Part shown: positions 43,433 through 53,033 of the stretch, piece after piece
How positions within the stretch are numbered: the first letter of the stretch is position 1
How the letters are laid out: each line of letters starts with the position of its first letter
From: Symsagittifera roscoffensis
Lineage: Eukaryota > Xenacoelomorpha > Acoela > Convolutidae
Assembly: GCF_963678635.1 (NCBI RefSeq)
Contig: NC_087067.1
Location: 52,818,233 to 52,878,232, forward strand
Direction: 5' to 3'
Length of the DNA stretch: 60,000 bases
Made by a program: the position numbers and the translations under genes
The notes under the pieces: generated by a model
Told to the model about the DNA's origin: nothing
The model's database searches: none
Seen by the model: the letters and a program-made list of their open reading frames with translations, nothing else

Positions 43433-45222
43433 GCCGCCAACTTGGATCACTCCATCGATCAAATTCCCATCCAACCAACCTTCCTTCTTCAATCCCAATA
43501 ATACCACTTTTTGCTTTTCCGCCACCCGATTTTCCACCTAGCAATGTAACATCAGGCATGAATTCCGACACTAACTCACAAATTTCAGTTTTATACTCCA
43601 TTTCACAGCTAAATAATCCGAATATTGAAACCCCCGATGAATTTGCCGACTCAGAACCATCTCCATCAAATAATTTTCATAACCCTTCTCATTTTTCTCA
43701 ACCTCCTTTTCAACCCATATTGTCAAATAACCCTGACCCAATCACTCCCACACCCTCTTATGCTTCCCAAGTTACCCCAACCTATTCCTCATACCATTCT
43801 GACCAATCATCTCCAGACACCCCCCGAATCTCCCCAGAGCTAGACAATTTTATTACCCTTCAACAACAACCCTACCACCTTAACACCCCGACCATAAACC
43901 AAATCTCCTCCACTACAAATTCATCCAACCCCCCTACACCCTCTTCAAATTATACTGAATCATTAGCACCATCATCCACATCAACTGAATCCTCACTCAA
44001 CACTAATAGAGCTTACCGCACTTTTAAAAGAAAGTTCCCCAACCATCCTTTCCCAGCAAAACCAGGAACAGCCCGTGAATACATCAACCACCCCCAACAT
44101 ACTAACACCAAAGAATTTTTAGCTATCACTTTACCCTCATTTCCACAATACACCTTAAACACCCCTCATGACGCTAACGAAACACGCAACTTTGTAGACG
44201 AATACGTTTTAATGCCCACTCTCTCTTGGACCTCATACTATCATTTCACTAACCCTCTTTGCTTACCTTTAACCAACACTTCCATCGATACAGACCGAAA
44301 CAAAGATATGCTATATCGACTAACTACACCACTCACCGCTAGACAGTTTACTTACGTAGGATATAAAAAATCACTAAAAATACACACTGCACCTAGAGCT
44401 AATGAATATACACTAGAATACTACGATCACAACATCATCAGAGCTAACCAAGATCAATTCTTAGACGACGATCGCTTCGCTAATCCACAAATCACCGAGA
44501 AATTTTTCATCAAGACACCATATGTATTTACACTAAACATTTTCGACCGAAAGTTTGATCACATTATTTCAGAAGCACTAACAAACACACAAGCATACGA
44601 AAGTTTTAAAGAACGCTTCCAAATCTTTTCACTAACCTTTCATTTCCTTGCACCACACGAAAGAGATTTACACTGCTCACACGATATTATGTTGCGCACT
44701 AAACAAACACATACATACAGTTACTATCGTTTCATCCAAAATCACTTTGACCTCCACACACCCTCTAGACAACCACACCATCGTTTCCAATTCATCAATT
44801 CAAAATACACTTCACCGTATTTCCTAAATTTCACATATTGTATTAAAGACACTAACCTCCATGGTATTCTTCGTAATTATGACCCCATAACCCAAATGTA
44901 TATTTTCTGCCCCATCACCAAGACCTTCAACGCCGAAGAATCCCGACCCTTCCTTATCCCGCACGAGTTTGTACAGCCTATAGAGATCCCAATTTTAGAA
45001 TTCATCCACAACACTAAATTTAACCACAAATTATATAACTTAATCCAAAACACACCTTATGAGTTTGCAGTAGGCACTGAAGAACTAACCACTATTAAGG
45101 CACTTCAATTGCTTTGGCCACTGCTTCAAACTAAAAATATCATCCGCATCTTAGCTAAACTACTAACAACTTCAGAACTAATTCACGATATCTTCCCCCA
45201 CGGTTTTTTCCCCGACGACTAA
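43429..45222 (+). CDS. ORF4, unknown protein (597 codons)
   Basis: Its ATG overlaps the env stop as ATGA and has A at -3. The first 190 residues are Pro/Ser/Thr/Asn-rich and disordered. Residues 195-597 look folded: RTFKRKFPNHPFPAKPG, LMPTLSWTSYYHF, TARQFTYVGYKKSLKIH, FAPHE-like stretches with several His/Cys, and a hydrophobic C-terminus ending HDIFPHGFFPDD. No signal peptide or membrane span, so cytoplasmic or nuclear. Copy 2 has it intact at 599 codons, a two-codon indel in the low-complexity part. No family recognised. Position after env recalls accessory genes of complex retroviruses, but that is only an analogy. Confidence 0.75.
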   Translation: MSRQLGSLHRSNSHPTNLPSSIPIIPLFAFPPPDFPPSNVTSGMNSDTNSQISVLYSISQLNNPNIETPDEFADSEPSPSNNFHNPSHFSQPPFQPILSNNPDPITPTPSYASQVTPTYSSYHSDQSSPDTPRISPELDNFITLQQQPYHLNTPTINQISSTTNSSNPPTPSSNYTESLAPSSTSTESSLNTNRAYRTFKRKFPNHPFPAKPGTAREYINHPQHTNTKEFLAITLPSFPQYTLNTPHDANETRNFVDEYVLMPTLSWTSYYHFTNPLCLPLTNTSIDTDRNKDMLYRLTTPLTARQFTYVGYKKSLKIHTAPRANEYTLEYYDHNIIRANQDQFLDDDRFANPQITEKFFIKTPYVFTLNIFDRKFDHIISEALTNTQAYESFKERFQIFSLTFHFLAPHERDLHCSHDIMLRTKQTHTYSYYRFIQNHFDLHTPSRQPHHRFQFINSKYTSPYFLNFTYCIKDTNLHGILRNYDPITQMYIFCPITKTFNAEESRPFLIPHEFVQPIEIPILEFIHNTKFNHKLYNLIQNTPYEFAVGTEELTTIKALQLLWPLLQTKNIIRILAKLLTTSELIHDIFPHGFFPDD

Positions 45223-45225
45223 CAG

Positions 45226-45605
45226 GTAAGTATGAATTCAATGAATATTACTAACTAATTAAAATATTAAAAAACTCACCATTCTTTATTCATGTTTTCT
45301 TTAGATTTTTAGCCTTCATCCTAGATCATCTGAAAAATTCACAAAAGAAAAATAAAAAATAGCAAACTTCTTCAAAACTGTTAAAAACCCTATTAAACTT
45401 GTGCACCAACAATTAAATAAATATAATACCAATGCAGTAAATTAATTTATAAAAATTTCCCCCAAAAGCAGTAAATCTAATTATGATGAAAATTTGTATC
45501 TTAAAATTCCCCCATAACTAGCAGTAAATTTCCAAATTCTATGCAGTAAATTAATAAAATGCAATTGCAGTACTAACCTTTTGATATTTTCATTTATTCG
45601 CACAG
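45226..45605 (+). other. Putative 380-nt intron just after the ORF4 stop
   Basis: The donor is CAG/GTAAGTATG, three bases after the ORF4 stop. The branch site is a perfect TACTAAC at 45,571-45,577, 29 nt before the acceptor (A to G), with a T-rich tract and CGCACAG at 45,601-45,605. All parts are kept in copy 2 (53,030-52,652). Inside are four GCAGTAAAT repeats (45,434, 45,468, 45,521, 45,543). Because the stop precedes the donor, the acceptor may serve other, upstream donors as well. Confidence 0.65.
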
Positions 45606-46076
45606 AAATTCTATCCACACTCGCACAGCTCGCCCACGAAGAATTGTTTAAAATAATGAATTTCAGTTTCAAGTTTTCACACTCAACAACTCTAACATAT
45701 AATAACATGTTTCAAACTTTCCTTTAACCCGGTTGGAAAGGAATCATATACTAAACAAAACTAACCAACGCAGCTTACTAAATACCACAAATCATAGAAT
45801 AACAGCATGACTAAGAAAAGGAAACCAACGGTACCCAAACCGGATTAACCCAGTTTAAAACTGGATAATTTATTCTTTTGAAGACTATTACAAAGTCTTA
45901 GAAAGAAATAATAAAACACAAAAAAGTCGAAAGACAAACCCATACCACAAACAATTTGCTTTTTAGAAAAAGTACATAACCAACAAAACATAAGTAAAAC
46001 CACAACAAACCCAACATAAAACGTTGTCACATAACAGGACCCCTCACAAACACCGCATGAAATTATACTCCCACAC
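45606..46076 (+). other. 3' exon-like non-coding region
   Basis: After the acceptor one frame is open for 39 codons (starting ILSTLAQLAHEELF, to a stop at about 45,726). It could be the end of a spliced product, but this is unproven. Otherwise non-coding; well conserved in copy 2. Confidence 0.3.
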
Positions 46077-46205
46077 CTGGCCTAACCCACCAGGAAAGGA
46101 CGTCCTGAGCATGCTCTATAGCCGGCCTAACCCACCGCGCTACATCCACGCTTTGTGACCACACCTTTATTTTTAATAAGAGCTACTCAAGGGTGAGTAA
46201 CTCTT
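46076..46205 (+). promoter_or_regulatory. GC-rich palindrome and hairpin cluster before the 3' LTR
   Basis: In order: CCTGG/CCAGG hairpin with GGCCTAACCCACC in its loop; two abutting perfect 10 bp palindromes AGGACGTCCT and GAGCATGCTC (46,097-46,116); a second GGCCTAACCCACC; and a 12-position stem at 46,178-46,205 (TACTCA/TGAGTA, AAGAG/CTCTT, one mismatch, loop AGGG). Copy 2 keeps all of them. It stands out from AT-rich surroundings. On the minus strand GTAGCGCGGTGGGTTAGG resembles a tRNA D-arm/A-box, but no B-box was found. It may be an RNA export or packaging element. Confidence 0.5.
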
Positions 46206-46776
46206 CAAAATAACCGAACTAAAACAAAAAGCTTTTGTGAAAACAACTAACTAAAATCATTATTAAAAAATACTAAACTAATAAAAGTTTTATAAAATGT
46301 AAAATCACATGATGCAATATATAGATCAGAATACAACACCAAGGACGAACATCAAAAGACAAGACGACCTCACTACACTCGAGAGAGAATGACCAACTAC
46401 AATCGATATGCCGCTCACAATCACAACTCAAAGGATTTAGAGTACGACTTGACTTCGCAGAAAAGGACTTCATTGAACTAGACCAATGACCACCTCGATG
46501 TTCAAGTATACGTACAGATCCGAGTAACCAGGCATCCCCTCCACGCACAATCTCCACGCCATTCCCAAGCTAGATCAAACACAAAAGAAGTTCTCTCCGA
46601 AGAACAGAAAAACCTGACATAGCCAACCATTCTGAAATCAGAATTGATGCTGTTGCAGAGACTCAATCGTTGTCACGAGAAGAAGCGGAAGAAAATTATG
46701 ATGTTCGCCAAATACCAACGTCCATCATCCATCCTTGAACTACAGAAGAACTGTTCTAAAAAACTCTGTAAAACCC

Positions 46777-46783
46777 GGATGGG
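46777..46783 (+). promoter_or_regulatory. Possible short polypurine tract
   Basis: GGATGGG abuts the 3' LTR. The old copy has GAATGAG at the same place, keeping the RRATGRG pattern. It is short for a polypurine tract, so tentative. Confidence 0.35.
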
Positions 46784-47191
46784 TGGAACCTGATCTAAAC
46801 TATATTTTATGATTGGATAAATTAAATGTTTTACCAATGTAAAGTATTTAATATTAACCAATCATGATCCATCTAACTAACAACCCACTTATTTGTAAGT
46901 GCTGAAGTTACTTGTAATTTCAGCACCAGAGAGATTTGAATTTAACTTAGAAATTAGTTGGACTCTCCCGAGCACTTCAGCAGCCGCAATAAACCAGTAT
47001 ACCCTAGATCTATTGAGCCTAGCAGAGACTAGTTAAACAACCTGAGACTAGATAGTATAAGAGTAAGATTAGGATCGGTATTAGACTAAGAAGTTGCACG
47101 AATCTATCCGGCCGAAAATAAGATAGCGTGACGAGCAGACGGTGTACCCTATCCGAAATTACTCTATGAGTTACACTTCGGTTCTAACTCA
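46784..47191 (+). repeat. 3' LTR of copy 1 (408 bp)
   Basis: Base-for-base the same as the 5' LTR by eye, from TGGAACC to TAACTCA. Confidence 0.95.
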
Positions 47192-47195
47192 CTTG
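47192..47195. repeat. Target site duplication, right (CTTG)
   Basis: CTTG, equal to 28,339-28,342. Confidence 0.8.
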
Positions 47196-49472
47196 CTTCA
47201 ACAAAATTACTCGTTCGCAACTTATCTCTACGTGTTCACATGGCTTCGTAGATTGTTCTGCCCGTTCATATCAGTCATGTTGCGTTAGTCTTTTGCATGT
47301 AGACCAATGGTAAGAAATAGGACACAAACTGAATTGCCTTTATTTCAAGGTTAACGTAAAGTTCAAAAAATCAAGTTGCCTTTTTGAAGAAAAAAAATTG
47401 AAAATTGCTACAAAGTTCAAATTTATATGCACCAAATTCTTTCATCTTTTCTTCTCATAAGAACTTGCGACACCAGATGCATTTTCATTTGCTTGGTAAG
47501 CTGGCATGGATTGATTATTAAAAAGCATATGTATCTAGTTCAAGGTAATGTCAAACCTATGCACTTTTGAAAAGGCTGTCATTTCCTACTATTTTACATA
47601 GAACAATGAAAATTAAACAGACACCGATAAAAATAAAAGAGATGTGAACATTCAATTAAACATAAAAAACGTATTACTTTAAGAGATGCCGGCAATAAGT
47701 CCCGCTGTTTTCTTGACATTTTATTATGCGTTCGCGGACTGAAACTTTAGTTGATGAATTTCGATACCGTGTTACCACACGACAGAAGTTTTTAACAGTC
47801 CTAGAACATTTATTGCAAAATTTTGGACGACCACCTCTGTTGGTAATCTGCCCCAAAAGCCTGTCTTGGAATCATTTCGATTTGCGTCGAAAATCTGTTA
47901 GGGTAAACTAGCTTTTCTGGCTCCTCATTATGACATAGTTTTTGAGAAACGTGCGCTTGACTGGAATTGAAGACAATCTTCTAGCAACCTGCAAGCAAAA
48001 AAATTATGCAATTCATCTGTGAATGTCATTTCTTCGAGAAAACTCACCCTGTACATTGAGATAGTTTTTTTAGAGAGGTGCTCAACCAATTAAAACTTTT
48101 GTTAGCCTTTTTTTTTCAAAATGAAAGCTCAATTTTTACTTCATAAAGGTTTGGAAAAGAACATTGGTTGCAACACATGTTGTTTCTCAATTGTGAACTA
48201 TTTTTATGTGGTAAAGTAGCTGGAAACTTCTATCACTGAATAAAGTCCACTTTTAAGTCTTTAAGAAAAGCATCGGGTATAATCCTTTGAGACTCAATTG
48301 AAAAAAAAAAACAACTTGTTTATATGCTGTCACGGTACTGCTGAAGTACGTAAAATCAAAGATCACTAAGGATTCGCAAATTTGCAGCCAATCCCGCTTT
48401 AGATTTCTATGGAAAATACTTGATTATAAAGCTCAGATTTACAAAAAAATTAATTTTTACTTTCGAATCTCATGACTCTTCTAACCATGAAAATTAATTT
48501 TTTGAGCAATTATAATCAATTTTTTTCAAGTTTCAAAAACTCTTCATAGTTTTTTATAATTGATTATAATCCATTTTTGGCTTCAGTATAATCAATTTTT
48601 TTTTCGTAACTTTCAAGAAATTTGATTATTTTCTGCAAATGTAAAATGTTCACTCTATTATTCTTAAAATCTGCAAAACTGAATCATACGAATGAACATG
48701 CTCATTCTTGTGTACAAGCCACCCCTCCGCTCATCCCAGCGTTGGAGATTCGCCCGTACTTTCATACCTTCGTCACATACACACATCCTTCCACTGCTTT
48801 TCACGCCCCTCCCCAACCCCCTCACGTTTATCCCATCCCGCTTTCGGTGTTAGTCTATAAGGAAGCTAAGCATATGATGGCAGACAATGAGGAAAATGAA
48901 TTGGACGAGAGTGAGGCTGTAACAGAAGTCATTAAAAAAGAGAGAATTGTGAAAGGAAAAGAAAAGAAAAACAGTTAACAATTTTCTCAGCCAATTAAAT
49001 CTAAATTTTGCAATTTTCTAATGGAAAATGTGTTGAGCCAGCCAAAAACAAGTGCCAATTTTTGAAAAAATTGCACTCTGTTTGAAAATGTTAGACAAGT
49101 TGAAAAATCTAACCCAATATAATCGATTATAACCAATAAGAATAGGTTTTATTGATTTGATAAAATGAAAATTATAACTTTTAACCAATCATAATCGATT
49201 GGTTTTGATTTTTATGGAAATTGGCCGTGAAAACTTTTTATAGTCGTTTAATATCCAGGAAAATCCACAAAGATGCGCGAAGAAAAAAAATGGCATAGGA
49301 ACGAAATTGGACAAACAAAGAAGAAAAATGGGGTAACCTTGTTTGAACTATGTTTGTGACTACAAGATGATTATCATGTTTGGAATATATTTTGCTGAAA
49401 CACATAACAAGGCCAAACTGTCTTTTGCGAATTTTGACCGATGTTTGCAACAAGGATGCTGTCTGATATTTT
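47196..49472. other. Intergenic stretch between the two giant elements
   Basis: AT-rich, no convincing gene. A TATAATC[AG]ATT motif recurs about eight times between 48,420 and 49,200, including the perfect 14 bp palindrome TATAATCGATTATA at 49,118-49,131. A 118-codon frame at 48,622-48,978 has a Pro/His-rich then acidic/basic end but no recognisable domain. Confidence 0.4.
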
Positions 49473-50013
49473 TGTTCCGACTTTCGATACGAAAGTAACG
49501 GAAAATTTGTGCTCGGGTGGGTTTTTTTTTTCTTCAGACAAATTTCGACTTTTTAACTAGCCATTTTTGACCGAAATTTTTTATATCATTCGAAAAGTGT
49601 TGTGTTCCTGAGCTCAAATTTGAAAAGATATTTCACCTGTGATCATTTTTCGTTAAGTTATGGGGGTTTAAAGATTGCCATTTTGGCCAATTTGGGACAA
49701 TTAACGCGCGATATATTTCGCGCTATTAACGCGTAAGCGGAGATTTAATCCGTCTTAGAAACCGTTCCAAATTGGTTAAAAGTAGCTTATTTGCCATAAT
49801 TGGTTCGTTACAAGGAGCGAAATTTATCCTTTTGTACTTTATATGGCGTGTGGGGAGATGATTTTCATAAAAAAAACTTCAAATTTTAGAAAAAGTTTTT
49901 TTTTTTCATTTTGTTTTGTTTCATTGAAGTTTTAATGTTATTACTGCTCCATAAACCTTAAAAGGCAGTCGGAACCTTCAGGGCTTCGCCTTGATACGAG
50001 CAGTCTTGTTTGT
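49473..50013 (+). repeat. Hairpin-ended dispersed repeat, copy A6 (best preserved)
   Basis: The 5' hairpin at 49,475-49,503 pairs TTCCG.CTTTCG with CGAAAG..CGGAA. The core is ATTAACGCGCGATATATTTC with GCGCTATTAACGCGTAAGC. The 3' end is CAGGGCTTCGCC, then ATACGAGCAGTCTTGTTTG. No ORF. Same family as A1-A5 in the HCN introns. Confidence 0.65.
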
Positions 50014-50419
50014 TCTTTCGTTTTCTTTGATCGTTCCGACAAATTTTAACATGTTTAAAGACATGTCTCTTGAATCCAGAGACCTACACAAATGAAACTA
50101 TGCGCCTATCCCGTGCACAGTTTCATGTAAAAAACCATTAGCCATTATTAAAAAAAAAACACACAAATCAACCAATTTTTCCAATGAAAAGTTTTATGAT
50201 CCAGCGGATTAAAAATTTCGACAAATTTTTATTCGCACTAGGACTTATAAAAAAGTATCTTTTTAACGCTACCTTAAAAAAGCATATGCAGAAAGTTTTG
50301 CACAGTTGGAGTTTACTTCAAGCTACAAGTGCATAGTTTCGAACACTCTAGCTCAAGATACATGCACAAGTTTTGTAGCCTGTCTTTTTGAGCGAGTGTT
50401 TTTAATGAGATGAATTGTA

Positions 50420-50437
50420 ATGCAAACAAGACTGCTT
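50420..50437 (-). repeat. Reversed 3' tail of the hairpin-ended repeat running into the gap
   Basis: GCAAACAAGACTGCTT is the reverse complement of the family tail, so an inverted copy probably occupies or borders the unsequenced gap. A second such tail lies at 50,722. Confidence 0.35.
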
Positions 50438-50637
50438 NNNNNNNNNNNNNNNNNNNNNNNNNNNNNNNNNNNNNNNNNNNNNNNNNNNNNNNNNNNNNNN
50501 NNNNNNNNNNNNNNNNNNNNNNNNNNNNNNNNNNNNNNNNNNNNNNNNNNNNNNNNNNNNNNNNNNNNNNNNNNNNNNNNNNNNNNNNNNNNNNNNNNNN
50601 NNNNNNNNNNNNNNNNNNNNNNNNNNNNNNNNNNNNN
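50438..50637. other. Assembly gap (200 N)
   Basis: Exactly 200 N, a placeholder size, so the true distance is unknown. Confidence 0.99.
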
Positions 50638-51064
50638 ATACCCTGATACTAGAAATCTCATCAACTTTGAAGAGTCTACTTTGAAAAGTACACAATGCAG
50701 TTTCTATGAAACGCACAGTATAACAAGACTGCTCATATGAGGACAAAACCATGAATATTTCGACTGTCCTTTAACTCGTCTCGAACAGTTTTTGGTGAAG
50801 GAAATAATGATAAACTGTGAATTTTGTACTAATAATATCGAATTTTAGATGTTTTAGGAGTCGTATTTGACATTCTTAACACCAAAAAGCTTGCTTTACT
50901 TATTTTGGAAAGAGTAATTGAACAACTGGAGCGCGGTATTATTCTCCACGCGAAAAAAATTGCCCTGCTTTTTTAGCTTCAAAGCACATGTTAAGCAATT
51001 TAGAAATTACAGTCAGTCAATCAGCTAAGATAATATAGCGGTGAGCACCCTCAATCAGGCACAT
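50638..51064. other. Intergenic flank of copy 2
   Basis: Contains AACAAGACTGCTCATATGAG at 50,722, related to the repeat tail and to 2,120. ACAT (51,061-51,064) would be the target duplication of copy 2 if ACAT (ATGT on the element strand) also precedes its far LTR. Confidence 0.35.
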
Positions 51065-51474
51065 TGAGTTATGACTGGGGTGTATAACTCATAGAGTAAT
51101 TTCGGATAGGGTACACCGTCTGCTCGTCACGCTATCTTATTTTCGGCCGGATAGATTCGTGCAACTTCTTAGTCTAATACCGATCCTAATCTTACTCTTA
51201 TACTATCTAGTCTCAGGTTGTTTAACTAGTCTCTGCTAGGCTCAATAGATCTAGGGTATACTGGTTTATTGCGGCTGCTGAAGTGCTCGGGAGAGTCCAA
51301 CTAATTTCTAAGTTAAATTCAAATCTCTCTGGTGCTGAAATTACAAGTAACTTCAGCACTTACAAATAAGTGGGTTGTTAGTTAGATGGATCATGATTGG
51401 TTAATATTAAATACTTTACATTGGTAAAACATTTAATTTATCCAATCATAAAATATAGTTTAGATCAGGTTTCA
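51065..51474 (-). repeat. 3' LTR of copy 2 (410 bp)
   Basis: On the minus strand it starts TGAAACC and ends with a diverged terminus (ACTCATAACTCA-like region changed from copy 1). The core, hairpin and AATAAA are retained. Confidence 0.92.
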
Positions 51475-53033
51475 CCCATCCGGGTTTTACAGAGTTTTTT
51501 AGAACAGTTCTTCTGTAATTCAAGGGTGGATGATGGACGTTGGTATTTGGCGAACATCATAATTTTCTTTCGCTTCTTCTTGTGACAACGACTGAGTCTC
51601 TGCAACAAAGTCAATTCTGATTCCAGAATGGTTGGCTATGTCAGGTTTTTCTGTTCTGCGTGGAGAACTTCTTTTGTGTATGATCTAGTTTGGGAATGGC
51701 GTGGAGATTGTGCGTGGAGGGGATGCCTGGTTACTCGGATCTGTACGTATACTTGAACATCGAAGTGGTCATTGGTCTAGTTCAATGAAGTCCTTTTCTG
51801 CGAAGTCAAGTCGTACTCTAAATCCTTTGAGTTGTGATTGTGAGCGGCATATCGATTGTAGTTGGTCATTCTCTCTCGAGTGTAGTGAGGTCGTCTTGTC
51901 TTTTGATGTTCGTCCTTGGTGTTGTATTCTGATCTATATATTGCATCATGTGATTTTACATTTTATAAATTTTTATTAGTTTAATATTTTTTTATAATGA
52001 TTTTAGTTAGTTGTTTTCACAAAAGCTTTTTGTTTTAGTTCGGTTATTTTGAAGAGTTACTCACCCTTGAGTAGCTCTTATTAAAAATAAAGGTGTGGTC
52101 ACAAAGCGTGGATGTAGCGCGGTGGGTTAGGCCGGCTATAGAGCATGCTCAGGACGTCCTTTCCTGGTGGGTTAGGCCAGGAGTGGGAGTATGATTTCAT
52201 GCGGTGTTTGTGAGGGGTCCTGTTATGTGACAACGTTTTATGTTGGGTTTGTTGTGGTTTTACTTATGTCTTGTTGGTTATGTACTTTTTCCAAAAAGCA
52301 AATTGTTTGTGGTATGGGTTTGTCTTTCGACTTTTTTGTGTTTTATTATTTCTTTCTAAGACTTTGTAATAGTCTTCAAAAGAATAAATTATCCAGTTTT
52401 AAACTGGGTTAATCCGGTTTGGGTACCGTTGGTTTCCTTTTCTAAGTCATGCTGTTATTCTATGATTTGTGGTATTTAGTAAGCTGCGTTGGTTAGTTTT
52501 GTTTAGTATATGATTCCTTTCCAACCGGGTTAAAGGAAAGTTTGAAACATGTTATTGTATGTTAGAGTTGTTGAGTGTGAAAACTTGAAACTGAAATTCA
52601 TTATTTTAAACAATTCTTCGTGGGCGAGCTGTGCGAGTGTGGATAGAATTTCTGTTCGAATGAATGAAAATATCAAAAGGTTAGTACTGCAATTGCATTT
52701 TATTAATTTACTGCATAGAATTTGGAAATTTACTGCTAGTTATGGGGGAATTTTAAGATACAAATTTTCATCATATGTAGATTTACTGCTTTTGGGGGGA
52801 AATTTTATAAATTAATTTACTGCATTGGTATTATATTTATTTAATTGTTGGTGCAAAAGTTTAATAGGGTCTTAAACAGTTTTGAAGAAGTTTGCTATTT
52901 TTTATTTTTCTTTTGTGAATTTTTCAGATGATCTAGGATGAAGGCTAAAAATCTAAAGAAAACATGAATAAAGAATGGTGAGTTTTTAATACTGTAATTA
53001 ATTAGTAATATTTACTTAATTCATACTTACCTG
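51475..53033 (-). other. 3' non-coding region of copy 2
   Basis: Contains the matching 12-position hairpin (52,052-52,079), the abutting palindromes (52,141-52,160) and the intron with donor at 53,030 and acceptor CAG at 52,654-52,652 (379 nt). Frames on the + strand here are shadows. Confidence 0.6.

Larger units (their letters stand above)
28343..47191 (+). mobile_element. Complete giant Ty3/gypsy-type LTR retroelement with env-like and accessory ORFs (copy 1, 18,849 bp)
   Basis: Bounded by two 408 bp LTRs that look identical by eye, with CTTG at 28,339-28,342 and again at 47,192-47,195 as a 4 bp target duplication. Internal order: putative PBS, leader, ORF1, gag-pol, two membrane ORFs, ATG-less ORF3, env, ORF4, 3' intron, palindrome region, short purine tract, LTR. 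Ty3/gypsy type is shown by the RT-RNaseH-integrase order and a GPY/F module after integrase. Most Ty3 elements are 4-10 kb, so this is about twice the usual size; plant Ogre and planarian Burro elements are known giants of the same class. Identical LTRs imply recent insertion. One stop in env is the only clear lesion. Confidence 0.95.

Noticed and set aside
48622-48978. 118-codon + frame with Pro/His-rich and acidic parts
   Set aside because: No domain, no splice context and AT-rich first third. It could be a transposon scrap, so it is not called as a gene.
52083-52200. tRNA gene or SINE on the strand opposite the element
   Set aside because: An A-box-like stretch is present, but no B-box or acceptor pairing was found.
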